From Luzula sylvatica (Eukaryota; Streptophyta; Magnoliopsida; Poales; Juncaceae), in assembly GCA_946800325.1 (NCBI GenBank), contig OX326958.1, positions 11,232,001 through 11,296,000 of the forward strand: a stretch of DNA of 64,000 nucleotides, given 5' to 3'. Position numbers and translations under genes: made by a program. Position 1 is the first letter of the stretch. Each line of letters opens with the position of its first letter. This document shows, one piece after another, positions 35,400-47,350 of the stretch. The notes under the pieces were generated by a model, which was given only the letters and a program-made list of their open reading frames with translations, ran no database searches and was not told where the DNA came from.

Positions 35400-35588
35400 T
35401 TTTATCCTTCCCCCGAACCCAGAACCCATCACAACATCCTTTATATCCCTAATTAACACATTTAATTAACTGATAATTAGCAAGAGGCTCGTGTATGTTA
35501 AATATATATTAATTAATTGTTAATCGAGCGCCTCTTGTTAATTAGGGATATAGAGGATGTGGTGATGGGTTCTGGGGGAAGGGTAAAT
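35400..35588. repeat. Long near-perfect hairpin (MITE or small-RNA precursor-like)
   Basis: The left arm (35401-35457, TTTATCCTTCCCCC, then CAGAACCCATCACAACATCC) pairs with the right arm (35537-35588). An inner pair, CAAGAGGCTCG (35481-35491) with CGAGCGCCTCTTG (35525-35537), continues the stem, leaving a ~24 base bulge on the left that looks like a local duplication and a ~33 base AT-rich loop. Arms of about 70 paired bases are long for a plant miRNA precursor but normal for a short MITE. Confidence 0.75.
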
Positions 35589-36675
35589 GGCCTCAAATTT
35601 GATATAGGCTCAAAATATTGTCCTTTTAGCCATGTTTTACTATGGGTTATGTTTTTGCACACTTACAATTAAGTTGTTTTTGAAATATGAAAAAATAAGA
35701 GTGGTTTTCTACAAAAGTAAACCAGGAAATCAAGCATTTCTGAATCTTTTTTATGCTAATTAAACCAATGCAACAAGAAAGTATTGTATATTAATGATCA
35801 AATGATCCATTCAGAAATTTCAATTGCAGTAAATTTTACAAGACTTTCTATGCCTTGGATATGCGCTACTACAAAAAAATCGATGGTTTTTTACACGAAA
35901 TTCTAAATTTTTGTCCTGGAAAAATAATTATGGTAGAAAATGTGTTTCAAAACTTAATCCATGAATGTATTTTGAAGAATTAAATAAAAGCTTCATGACT
36001 GACCAGTGACCTTGCCTTTCCTGCAAACTTTCCTAGAAGGGTTTTTATTTTTCTTGTACAGTTTAAAAATCCGAAGTTCTAAGCATTCAATATCAAAATT
36101 CAATGTCTGAGACGAAAGAATTGGCTAATCAAAATAGTAATAAAATAAATAAATAAAACACTCTTTTATGTGCATATGATTAACAAATTAAGTCTTATAT
36201 ATTAAAAATTAGGTTAAATAAACTATATTTAACTCACGTAGTTATGAAATCTCGAATTTCTATTGTTAAGTTAGTAATTATGAGAAGATTAAATAAAATT
36301 TCTGCAACATTCATACCTTTTTGTTCCTAACAATAACTGCATTGATGTAAAATGAAAACTACTAGGAAAAATAGTGAATTTGAAATGTTAGAATGGCAAA
36401 ATTAATGCGAGACTTGATTAAAATGAAAACTCTTTCAAGCTATACTGTTATCTAACAACTATTATGTAAATCTACATCAAAAAAGCAACTATTAGTTTGT
36501 AATGATATATCTTGAATACAAGAACCTAATATTTGTCCAACTCAAAATAGGGATATTTGGTGCCAATAGAAACAATGAAAAAATGTCCAACTCATAATAG
36601 TTCAAAAGTAGTACTAAATTCATGAATTAATTTAGAGAAGTAACAATAAGTTCAGGAATGAATCACAATTTTTTT
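35589..36675. other. Intergenic DNA
   Basis: AT-rich. CTACTACAAAAAAATCG near 35867 resembles a degenerate CACTA-type terminus, but no partner end was found. No gene recognised. Confidence 0.35.
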
Positions 36676-37130
36676 TGAATTTCACCGAGAATATATATAT
36701 GTATGAATTGCCACATCTTTTACACAATAGGATTTGGTAATCAAAATAAAAATAATCATTTTTATTTTTTAGTTAGTATTTAGAAAATTTTATGAATTTC
36801 ACCGAGAACATATGTATGAATGGTCATATCTGTCACACAATAGGATTTGGTAATCAAAATAAAAATAATCTTTTTTATTTTTTAGTTACTACTTAGAAAA
36901 TTTTATGAATTTCACTGAGAATATATGTATGAATTGCCATATCTTTCACACAAAAGGATTTGGTAACCAAAATAAAAATAATCTTTTTTATTTTTTAGTT
37001 GGTATTTAGAAAATTTTATGAATTTCACCGAGAATATATGTATGAATTGCCATCTCTTTCACACAATAGGATTTGGTAATCAAAATAAAAATAATCTTTT
37101 TTATTTTTTAGTTAGTATTTAGAAAATAAT
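36676..37130. repeat. Tandem array, ~114 bp unit x 4
   Basis: Units start at 36676, 36793, 36905 and 37019 with GAATTTCACCGAGAA and include CACACAATAGGATTTGGTAA and ATTTTTTAGTTAGTATTTAG. Copies are about 90-95% alike by eye. Confidence 0.9.
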
Positions 37131-37277
37131 GTACATATATCAAAATGTTTAAGAAAGGGGCATTTCTTTTTTACTTAACATAAAAAAAAATGTACACGAT
37201 AACCGTTTTTAAGTTCGAAATTATTAATTTTCCTAACTCATATGCAAATTACTCTAATTATATCCATAAGAACTGAT

Positions 37278-37280
<3 letters not shown>

Positions 37281-37328
<48 letters not shown>
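37281..37328. repeat. (TC)n microsatellite
   Basis: About 24 uninterrupted TC units. Confidence 0.95.
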
Positions 37329-37331
<3 letters not shown>

Positions 37332-38496
37332 CAACGGTAATATTAACAAAACCAAAGCAAAAATGCTAATTTAATCTAAAACACCACCAATCAAAACTTT
37401 AACAGGACCAAGAAATAAGTATCAATCATTCATATATACTGACCTTATATCGCCTAAATTGAAGGAGATATGTGCATGATCCATCCATCCAAAGAAGCAT
37501 AACTCCACCATTATCAATCTACGAAGCAAAAATAAGATTAATATTAGTTTAAAAGAAAATTAGTAAATCTTTTTCCGTAACTATATAGATCAAATTCATG
37601 GCAAATATTTACTCATTCTTCTAGGGTTATACTGAATACTTGACCGCAATTCTTCTAAAAATCATCTAGGGTTTCAGAAACCGACGATATCATGCATTGA
37701 TAGTTAAATACATGAAATTAAAACATAGACAAAGTATATAACTTCAATCCAGAGAAAAATTATCCACATATAAATGAGAAAATAAAACATTGATTACTGA
37801 ATAATGGACCACACAAGCATTTAACACTAACATAAAATTAACCAGTATGGTAAAAAAATTTCTTTTACACTGCAAAAAATGACAAATAAATCACAAAAAA
37901 AGGACAAGTCGTAGATCTACCTAATGCATAGTATCTTTCTTTTTATTATCTTGACGATATAAAAAACAAAAAAATATTAGGCTGTTGAACTAACCTCAGA
38001 AGAACCCAAATCAGGTAAACTTCACAATACAAGGTATTTCTATTAGTAGATAATTTCCAAATGATATATAAATATTACTGGATACTGACACAAGACAAAT
38101 GAATCAAGAATCAAAAATAAACTTACTGGTATAGAACTAGATTACACCTCTAAAAGAGAGAAGAAATTAAAGAACAAGGAGGAGAGACAATTTTTTATTG
38201 TTATTTTTGTGCTTCAGATAGGAAAGAGAAATTTATAAGTACAAAAAAGAGATAAGACTAACTAAATAGTGATAAAAAGTGATTGATTTTATGCTTAATC
38301 CGCACAATTTATAGTGTACCACTATACCCCTCGATTTTCTCACTGTTAGAACCCTCAAATTTCTCAAAACAACCCTTCACAGTACTCAATAGTCAACACT
38401 CATTGTACCCAAAACAAAATCAATATTTTTCCTACAATAGGGATATACAAAGGGGAAAGAAAGAGAAGAGGAGAGAGAGAATGGTGATTCGTACAT
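37329..38496. other. Intergenic DNA, possible transcribed region
   Basis: No coding frame with a recognisable domain. Purine-rich AGAGAGAAG tracts at 38150-38180 and 38455-38480 flank the hairpin locus. The 113-codon frame at 38283-38624 overlaps the hairpin and has no domain. Confidence 0.35.
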
Positions 38497-38585
38497 GGCT
38501 GACAGGAAGAGGAACGAGCGCAAAACGGAGCAGTGTACCGCCTGTATACCGGCCACCGGTGAGCGCTCGCTCTCTTCTGTCAACC
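38497..38585 (-). ncRNA. MIR156-like hairpin
   Basis: On the minus strand, 38563-38583 reads TTGACAGAAGAGAGCGAGC followed by GC, differing from the conserved plant miR156 (as recalled) at two positions near its 3' end. It is followed by a 41 base loop and an arm (38497-38521) that pairs back with it (GCGCTCGTTCCTCTTCCTGT). Mature-like sequence in the 5' arm with a partially complementary 3' arm is the MIR156 layout. A TATA-like AATTATATATGC lies about 290 bases upstream on the minus strand (38870-38882). Against it: the stem does not extend clearly below the arms, and the two changes would weaken pairing with SPL targets. It may be a divergent family member, a decayed copy or a chance inverted repeat. 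Confidence 0.5.
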
Positions 38586-39255
38586 TTCTTCTCCACTCCA
38601 CTCCCTTCCTCCCTACTCATTTAAAAAACCCAAAAAACAAAATGTTTGAAACAACCATCAATTATTAATGGAGATGGAAAAATTAAGTGTCTTTGGTGGA
38701 GAAGATGGAAGATGGAAGTGGAAGAGTCTCGTATTTGTGGGGGCATAAAGGGGATGTATAAATAATGAATACTTTTTGCACTTGTGTCGAACAGTGATTG
38801 ATCCCTGAGACGGTGGACTCACTTGTCAGTGATTGTATCTTCTCAGAAAAATTGTGCATCTTCATTGCAAGGAGCATATATAATTTTTAAACTTTTGTAG
38901 GGGTTAAAAGGATAATGTACTAGTCAATGGACTGTATGAGGAAAAAACCCATGCTATTTCTTACTTTAGTAATGAATAATGATGCAATGGTACCGAAAAT
39001 TGAATCGTGTATATTTCGTACTAAAATTGGTGATTTGAGTGTACAAAAAATCAGGATTTGTTTTAGGGTTTAATTTTGAGTGGAGAATTTGGAACGTTTC
39101 GTATGACGTGTACTGATAAGGGAGGAACCCTGGTTATGCTGATTGGTACTTCGTGTCGACTCTTCATTGGCTGTTTGTGGTACGAAATTTGTGTACTTCC
39201 TTATGTGGAGAACTATGTTGCGAGTCACTGAATTGTTGGTTGTCCTTTGAAATAT
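38586..39255. other. Intergenic DNA upstream of the MIR156-like hairpin
   Basis: Low in repeats. It includes the TATA-like motif on the minus strand near 38875. No coding frame recognised. Confidence 0.35.
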
Positions 39256-39940
39256 AACTAACGTTGTCCCCGCACAATTGCGCGGGATATTTTTTATATA
39301 ATTATTTAAATAGAATTAACGCGCATGCGTTTGAACTAAATAAATTTAATCATGATATATTTACAAATATCATGATGTCAATAGATGCATATGGTTCATG
39401 AAATTAGTCTATCACATATATTATTTTCTAATATAATTTGTATAAATAGCATTTGCTCAGGTGTTTCTAAAATCGATTAATATAATCAGCACATATTCGC
39501 AAATTTTTATATGTATGTAAAATAGGAAACAAAGACCAAATGTAAAATAAGAAAAAATGATCAAAATTTTAAAAAAGACCGAAATGTAAATAAAAAAGAC
39601 CAAAATGTAAATAAAAAGACCAAAATATAAATTAGAACTAAAAAAAACCAAAATATAAATAAAACGGACCAGAATATAAATAAAAAATATAAAAAAGTAC
39701 AGAAATGTAAATAAGAAACGAAAATGTTAATAAAAAGGACCAAAATGTAAATTAAAACTAAAAAGGACCAAAATGTAAATTCAAAAATGTAAAAAAAGGA
39801 CCGAAATGTAAATAAAAAGGATCGAAATGTAAATTAAAACTAAAAAAGACCAAAATGCAAATAAAAAGCCCTTGATGACGTGGAGGCATATAATTGCAAT
39901 AATTTTCTCTACTTTATACATAAGATAAAAGTTATGCCTA

Positions 39941-40262
39941 AAACATGAAAGAAATTATCAACGGTCATAATCAAAATATTGGAAATGATGAAATTACCCC
40001 TCAATGAATGTGGCTGAGTATTGTGGCCATTTTGAAGTAGTCTTTCGGGTATAATACTGATCTCCACCTCGTCGCACTCAAAAACCATTTCATTCTGCCC
40101 AAAACACGAAAGAAATTATCTACATTTAGAATCAAAATATTGTAAATGACGAAAATACCCCTCGCGGAATGCAACTGAGTATCGTGGACACTTTTATGTA
40201 GTCTTGTCGGTTTAATTTTGCTCTCCATCTCCCTCGCACTCAAAGCCATTCCATTCTGTCTG
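39941..40262. repeat. Diverged tandem duplication, ~160 bp x 2
   Basis: Both copies contain GAAAGAAATTATC, AATCAAAATATTG, AAATACCCCTC-like, GAGTAT.GTGG, TCTCCA and CACTCAAA.CCATT landmarks in the same order. Located inside the fold-back element. Confidence 0.75.
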
Positions 40263-40439
40263 AACGAACTCGTTTCGGTTGCACTAATCATAACCAAAAT
40301 CATGGTCTCGAGTCAGGATAAAATTACCATATTACCCTGGCCCTGCAAAGGTCCCGAATTTGTTTCTCTCTTTTCGATTTCCCGAAACATAGCAAAGTCC
40401 CAACGTTTTTCCGAATCTGGTCTACTTATGACAAATATT

Positions 40440-41170
40440 TCAAAAAAACCCTGTCTTTTAAAAAAAGTAAAATTATCACATATATCCCTAGTAAATATGA
40501 AACTTATATACGTGTATAAATATATGAAAATAATGATATAATTTGACCAATATAAAAAGTCTATATTAAAAAAAAAAACCTAAAATTTGCATGAATACCC
40601 CTACAAAAATCTGAAATTACCATATATAACCCTATAAAAATATGAAAGTAATGATATCATATGAGAAATATTAAAAAAAAAAAAAATTGAAAAATATATA
40701 TAATTAATATGTATCAAAAAACTGAAATTATCATATATGTATCCTAATATAAATCGGAAATTAATGATATAATATGAGAAGTTGAGAACTATCACAAAAA
40801 ACTTCTATGTTTTAAAAAATCTGAAACTATGATGTATCCCCCTACAAAAATATTAATTATCATATATATCCCTATACAAATCTTAAATTAATGATGTAAT
40901 ATGTGGAATAAAATAAAAACTGTATTTGAAAAAATAAAAAATTAGCATGCATACCTCTGGAAAAAACATAAATTATCTTATTTACCCTTATAAAAAAAAT
41001 TCTGAATTAATGATACAATATGAGAAATATTTAAAAAATCTGAAATTATCATGTATAACCTTACTAAATTTGATATTACCATATATACCCCTATAATAAT
41101 CTTAAAATAATGATATCGCATGAGAAATATTTAAAAAGCCCTTACATTTAAAAAAACTGAAATTGTTATA
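40440..41170. repeat. Diverged tandem array, ~115-125 bp unit x ~6
   Basis: Repeats of CTGAAATTATCATATATACCCCTA followed by AAATTAATGATATAATATGAGA recur about every 120 bases with heavy divergence. The pattern is clear although individual units are poor. Confidence 0.65.
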
Positions 41171-42165
41171 ACGTAGAAAAATCTTAAAAAACCCCAGCAA
41201 TAGGTGGACGAACAGTAACTGGTGCATGAACAGTAATAGGTGCTTGAACAGTTTTGTGAACAGTGTTGGCGACGTGGCTGAATGTTGGGGCAGTATTTTG
41301 TTCAACTTTAGTACTTAGTATAGATATAGTGGAAATATGAAACTTCTCTCCGAAAATCTAAAACTAAAATTTGTTTCTTTTTTAAATTATTCAAAATACA
41401 AAAAATGAAGAAAAAAGGAGTATCTGATTTTTTTTTTTTCACGAAATCAACGACGACGATTTCATTTGACTGCTAAGATTCGTCGTGTACGAAATCAACA
41501 ACGACGATTTCATGGTTGTTTTTTTTAGAAAAATAGGATTATTTTGTTGTCTTCATATTGTTCATGTAAATGCCGTCCATATTTTGTCTCATTCCGATCT
41601 CTTTTCGCCGGTGGATTCAAGTTATGATTAATTTTTCAGTCTGATTTGAGATTCGTCGTGTATGAACCTTGCTGATCCATGAATGATAGTCACTCTTGTT
41701 GTGTATATGGTCATTTAAAATGGGTGATGAGTGCATCAAAAAATGAGTGATAATTAAGGTCAAGAGTGAATATAAAAGTCCACCAAAAATATTTTCTTAG
41801 TTTACAATCAAATAAAATTGCTTCCGGCTGATGATCAGTGCATCAAAAAATTGACATGTCCAAGCAACATACTTGAATGTGTATATATTGATTAGAAAGT
41901 CATATAAATTATTGAATAGGAACAATTTAAAAGTATAAAGGAATGTTGCCTTTAGATTTTATGGTGAATATTCGAAGAGAAAATTCAAAAAGAAAAACTA
42001 CAACTTGCCTATCACTAATTTCTCCAATGTTCTGGAGAATGCAAAAAATATTCTCTCTCTATTTGATAATGATATGATCTAAGATTATTCATATTCTTAG
42101 TTGTCACAATTATGGAAATAATTTTCACCATTAATTAGATTAAGAATGTACATATAAGTAATTAT

Positions 42166-42431
42166 CAGTGTTTTAAATAGCGGCGCTATAACGCGTTATA
42201 GCGGATTTTATGAGGTAAATGCTGCATCGCTTCGAAATTTAGTTCTGTAGCGTTTTGTTCCGCTGCAACGCTATAACGGACTGCTATAGCATGAAACGTT
42301 CAAATATAGCGGCCGTAGCGGTGCTATAGCGTGATTATTATTATTATTATTATTGTTATTATTATAACAATCATAATAATGTTAAAACTAATAATAACAA
42401 TAGTAATACTACAAATAATAATAAAACAATG

Positions 42432-42493
<62 letters not shown>

Positions 42494-42584
42494 TATTATT
42501 ATTATTATTATTATTTTTATTAAATAATAATCATTATTATCATTACACAATAATAATAATTGTTATTAAATAATCGTAACAATA

Positions 42585-42617
<33 letters not shown>

Positions 42618-43141
42618 AAAAAAAAAATTAATAATAATAATAACAATAATTAATATTATTATTATACAATAAGAATTATTGTTATTAAATATTAATAATA
42701 ATAATAATAATAGCAATAAAAATAATAATAATTATTATTATTGTTATTATTATTATTATAGGAAGAATAAGATCAACAACAACTATTATTAGCATTATTA
42801 TAATTACAGTAATAGAATAATAATATAAAAAAAAAAAAATTAATAATAATAATAATTATAATAATAATTATAATAATAATAGTTATACTAAATTTTTCTT
42901 AGAAATAAATTTTTAGTTTATGTTAGTTTGTGAGGTTGATATAAATAAGCATTCGATATAATTTTATTTATAATATTGGGCCGCTAAATTATATTTATAT
43001 GCATATTGTAGTATTATAAAAATAATAATTTTGATCAAACTCCGCTGCGATGGTGAAACGGCGCTATATCGCCCACTAACGTTAACCGCTAAATTAAATG
43101 TCAAGAACGCTGCTTGTCGCTACACGCTATTTAAAACATTG
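42166..43141. mobile_element. Non-autonomous hAT element, copy A, with AAT-rich core
   Basis: Flanked by a perfect 8 bp duplication GTAATTAT (42158-42165 and 43142-43149), the size made by hAT transposases. Ends CAGTGTTTTAAATAGCG and, inverted, CAATGTTTTAAATAGCG. The subterminal 130-150 bases are GC-richer with repeated CGCTATAGC motifs; the core (~42330-42890) is almost only AAT/ATT trinucleotides. Nested within the fold-back element. Same family as 46431-47350. Confidence 0.92.
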
Positions 43142-44176
43142 GTAATTATAATTACTATAATGCTACCCCTCCACCTTGTGATGACACGTGGCATGGGTAG
43201 CTTTTGCTTTTACCCCTATTTTCTTTTTATTTAAATTTTGGTCCTTATTTATTTATTTTTTTGCCTTTTTATTTACATTTTTGGTCTTTTTTTACATTTT
43301 GATCATTTTTTCCTATTTTACATTTTGGTCCTTTTTACATTTTGGTCATTTTTTACATTTTAATCCTTTTTTTTCCTATTTTACGTTTTGGTCCTTTTTT
43401 ACATTTTGATCCTTTTTTAATATTTTGGTCCTTTTTATATTTTGATCCTTTTTTCTATTTTCCATTTTTTTATTTGCATTTTGGTCATTTTTTACATTTT
43501 ATCCCTTTTTCCTATTTTCCTATTTTGGTCATTTTTTACATTTTGATCTTTTTTTTGATATTTTGGTCATTTTTTCCATTTTGATCATTTTTTCCTATTT
43601 TCCAATTTTTTTTTTTAATTTGCTCACTGGGCAGGGTTATGTATGCAATTTTGTAAGTTCAATTTTTTTTTTGTAATTTTTTTTTTACCCAATTTTTTTC
43701 CTTTTTACATTTTGGTCCTTTTTTTGATTTTCAATTTTTTTGTATTTGCTCATTTTGCACGGGTATATATGAAATATTGTAACCTCAAATTTATGCGAAT
43801 TTTTTTTGTCATTTGCCCGTTGTATCCATATGACACGTTGCGATTCTTTAATGAACCGTAACTATAATGCATCTATTGACATCAAATATAGTTGCGAATA
43901 TGCCCTGATTATATTAATCGATTTTAAAAGCACCTGGACAAATGCTATTTATACAAATTATATCAGAAAATAATATCCGTGATAGACTAATTTCATGAAT
44001 CTTATGCATCTATTGACATCATGATATTTGCAAATATGTCATGATTAAAATAATTTAGTTCAAACGCACACGCGTTAATTCGCACACGCGTTAATTCTAT
44101 TTAAATAATTATATAAAAAACATGTAAAAAAAATAGATATGTTGTCCCGCGCAATTGCGCGGGGATAAAACTAGTT

Positions 44177-44749
44177 TTATTGAATTTTAATTTTAATCTG
44201 TAAAGATAGATAAGACTATACAATGTAAAAAAAAATTGTATATTTACGTAATTGAAATTTAAGTTTATATATGAAATATTAATAAATTAATATATATTAT
44301 TATAAAACGAACTTCGTATATATTAATAATATTTTTAGAATTTTAATTTTAAAAGTTCATCAAATATATTTGTTTGAATTTTAAAACGAACATTCGTATT
44401 ATCAGTGCCCCGTGAGCGATAAATAATTACTTGCTATTCTCAACTATGCCCTTCTCCCAATTGAGCAATGTGCCAATTAATATCTGATGAAGTATCAAAG
44501 GAAACTAGTCCAATTCAATGATATTCATATGAATATACTTTTCATAAACTTACACAAAATGGATGGTGGACATATGAGCCTTCTCCATTTATTATAAAAA
44601 AAATAAATAAAACCATATGTTGAAGAGGTTATGAAGTTCGGGTATCATCAAAATCAATATAAAAATAGAAACCTATAATGATCACGATTCGTGATATATG
44701 ATTCTCTTCAAAGAAAAAAAAACTATAATGTTATATTTAAAAAAAAAGT
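44177..44749. other. AT-rich intergenic DNA
   Basis: No gene recognised. The stretch at 44215-44275 resembles 50845-50885 (TATTTACGTAATTGAAATTTAAG), a minor dispersed repeat. GAGGTTATGAAGTTCGGGTATC at 44628 resembles a degenerate tRNA B-box region of a SINE. Confidence 0.4.
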
Positions 44750-44850
44750 CAATGTGTCTACAGCCTAGTTGGTTGAGTGTGCAGCACATAAAATCATATG
44801 TTGTGAGAGTTTGTGAGTTCGATCCCCATCGGTATCAAAAAAATTAGTCA
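44750..44850 (+). mobile_element. tRNA-derived SINE
   Basis: CAGCCTAGTTGGTTGAG (44761-44777) resembles a Pol III A box and GAGTTCGATCC (44815-44825) a B box, about 40 bases apart, as in tRNA-derived plant SINEs. After the B box comes CCCATCGGTATC and an A-run. The 3' end and any duplication were not resolved. A second A-box-like piece, CCTACTGGTTGAGTG, lies at about 45326. Confidence 0.6.
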
Positions 44851-45502
44851 TCAATAATGAAAGTGATCGCTTGTTGGATACCATTAAAAAAAATACGACT
44901 ATGAATATTGAATTTCATAAATAAACAATAATATGTAAAGGTTTGAGGGCATACGTTGAGCCCCACAACCAATATTGAATTTCATAAATATCAAATTTTG
45001 ACTTTTTTATGCTTAAGATATATTATATTTTGAAAGTTTATGTTATCATAATAAAAAAAAATATATTTTGTTACATTTATACAAATTATTTTTAAAATGA
45101 CAAATACATATAATTGCATCTCTCTATTTACCCTTCCGTCCCCTCCCTCCAAACCAAGCAAGAATGTAATAATTTTTTTACCTTTGATAATTTTATTCTC
45201 TTTCCTTCCTTTCCCTGCCTTCCCGTTACCCCAAACTAAACAAAACCTTACTCGATTGATTCAGCTCATAATCATTCAATCTAATAAACAAGTAAAAATA
45301 AACAAATTAACCAATGGCCCCATAACCTACTGGTTGAGTGTTTTACACAAGATATCAAATATTAATGATCCAAGTCTCATTAATATCATGAAACTAAAAT
45401 TATTCATGCATTCGTGAATTATGTTTCACTTCAATTTTTTTGTTTGTTTGTTGAGTCCATAACACACAAAATAATACGTCATGAACTTAATCTTCATTGA
45501 CA
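44851..45502. other. Intergenic DNA
   Basis: AT-rich with a T/C-rich part at 45120-45230. The 106-codon frame 45097-45417 has no domain. It contains a possible SINE fragment near 45326. Confidence 0.35.
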
Positions 45503-45932
45503 CACTACAACAAATTCATTCTTTGCCGACATAATTTTCACGGCACTCCAAACAATAAGCCGTCTTAGATAGAATAATTCTTGGCATATTTATGTTACTG
45601 CCGTTAAAAGTTATCAAAATCGGCCAAAATGTTAAAGTGCCGATAATAATATTTTTCTTGGCAGTTTCTAAATAAGCCATCTTAGAATGAAGGACGACCA
45701 ATTTACACAATGTGTTGGCATAAATATGTCTTTTCCCGGCTTAACATAAAAATAGTCTGAAATACAATCTAATTCGGCCAAATTTGATAATTGCCGTTGA
45801 TATAGCTCACAATATAGTATAAGGGCCGTTGTTGCCGTTGTTATTATAGAATGAAAATTTATTTCTTTGGTAAGTGCTAATATATTCATTTTGTTGCATA
45901 TTAATATAAAAATGTGATTTACCATATTAGTG
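45503..45932. mobile_element. CACTA-like element fragment
   Basis: Starts CACTACAACAAATTCATTC, typical of CACTA ends, followed by subterminal motifs of the kind these elements carry (TTGCCGAC, CACGGCA, AAGCCGTCTTAGA and AAGCCATCTTAGA, TCGGCC). A TAGTG at 45928-45932 could be the other end, but the inverted match beyond five bases is poor and no 3 bp duplication is evident. Confidence 0.45.
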
Positions 45933-46095
45933 GTAAAGAGGAAACTCTAATAGGCTATTACAATTCTCCTGAATACCAAATTTAGTGAATATTGAAATAC
46001 ACTATCATTTTAATTTGATTCAATTGAGTTTTTTTTTCAAAAAAGTGTAAGTTGAAAGAATATGTGTGATTCTTGGGTGATTCTAAATGATTACT

Positions 46096-46240
46096 CTCCG
46101 GTGAATCTCCGGTGACTCTCCGAAGACTCTCCGGTTCTAAGCTACCTCACTCCGGTGATCCTTCGGTTCTAGGCGAATACTCTCCGGTTCTAGGCGACTA
46201 CTCTCCGGTTCTAGGAGACTATCTCCGTTTCTAGGCGACC
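46096..46240. repeat. Short minisatellite, ~21 bp unit
   Basis: Repeats of CTCTCCGGTTCTAGGCGA with variants (about six units). GC-richer than its surroundings. Confidence 0.8.
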
Positions 46241-46430
46241 TTTCTCTGGTGTCTCTCGGGTTCTTCAGGAAATTAAGTGTTCTTAATGGGTTTTTGGTGT
46301 GAAGATCAAGAAAGGAAAGAAGATAGAGGAAATAAGAAAATCGAGCAGCCTTCTCTATAATTCGGCAATTACCAACCCTCAAATCCTAAATTACCTAAAC
46401 CTTAAACCCTCAAAGGCCACTTATACAAAC

Positions 46431-46610
46431 CAGTGTTTTAAATAGCGGCGCTTCAGCAGCTCTATAGCGCGCTATAGCGGATTTTAGGAGGTAAATGCTG
46501 CATCGTTTCGGAATTTAGCTATGTAGCGTTTTGTTCCACTGCAATGCTATAGCGGACTGCTATAGCATGAAGCGTTCAAATATTGCGGCCGTAGCGGTGC
46601 TATATCGTGC

Positions 46611-46651
<41 letters not shown>

Positions 46652-46690
46652 ATAATGTTAAAACTAATAATAACAATAGTAATACTAAAA

Positions 46691-46734
<44 letters not shown>

Positions 46735-46968
46735 TATTATTATTAAATAATAATAACAATAATAATAATCATTATTATTATAATTACACAATAATAATAC
46801 TTGTTATTAAATAATAGTAGTAATAATAAATAATAATAATAATAATTGTTATTATTGTTATTATTATTATTGGTATTAAATAATAATAACAATAACAATA
46901 ACAATAATAATAATTAATATTATTATTATACAATAAGAATTATTGTTATTAAATAATAATAATAATTA

Positions 46969-47022
<54 letters not shown>

Positions 47023-47350
47023 GGAAGAATAAGATCAACAACAAGTATTATTAGCATTATTACAATTACAGTAATAGAATAATAATAATAATAATAATAA
47101 TAATTTCTTAGAAATAAATTTTTAGTTTATGTTAGTTTGTGAGGTTGATATAAATAAGTATTCGATATATTTTTATTTATAATATTGGACCGCTAAATTA
47201 TATTTATATGCATATTGTAGTATTATAAAAATAATAAATTTGATCAAACTCCGCTGTGATTGTGAAGCGGCGCTATATCGCCCGATAACGCTAACCGCTA
47301 AATTAAACGTCAAAAATGCTGCGTGCCGCTACACACTATTTAAAACATTG
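46431..47350. mobile_element. Non-autonomous hAT element, copy B, with AAT-rich core
   Basis: Perfect 8 bp duplication ATACAAAC on both sides (46423-46430 and 47351-47358). Ends CAGTGTTTTAAATAGCG and, inverted, CAATGTTTTAAATAGTG. Subterminal sequence is closely similar to copy A (42166-43141), but the AAT/ATT core (46610-47110) differs in length and arrangement. Asn- or Ile-only frames inside are artefacts of the trinucleotide core. Confidence 0.92.

Larger units (their letters stand above)
39256..44176. mobile_element. 4.9 kb fold-back/TIR element with Helitron-like GC palindromes at both ends
   Basis: The outer ends are inverted: AACTAACGTTGTCCCCGCAC on the left and, complemented, AACTAGTTTTATCCCCGCGC on the right. 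Both contain the palindrome CCGCGCAATTGCGCGG (one change on the left). Inverted similarity runs ~250 bases inward (TATATAATTATTTAAATAG; CATGATGTCAATAGATGCAT) and then through arms of short repeats: GACCAAAATGTAAATAAAAA on the left (39530-39870), TTTTACATTTTGGTC on the right (43220-43760). No transposase is visible. A clean target duplication was not found. The right tip alone looks like a Helitron 3' end (hairpin, ATAAAA, CTAG, T). The interior holds several tandem arrays and a nested hAT element. Confidence 0.65.

Noticed and set aside
38283..38624. SPL-gene miR156 target site
   Set aside because: The plus strand does read close to a miR156-complementary site, but no SBP domain or SPL-like protein is nearby, and the inverted arm 41 bases away fits a precursor hairpin better.
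42320..42890. Telomeric or centromeric array
   Set aside because: It is AAT/ATT trinucleotide DNA wholly inside a hAT element with defined ends and duplication.
44740..45350. Functional tRNA gene
   Set aside because: A- and B-box-like motifs are present but no cloverleaf with acceptor stem could be formed; a SINE fits better.
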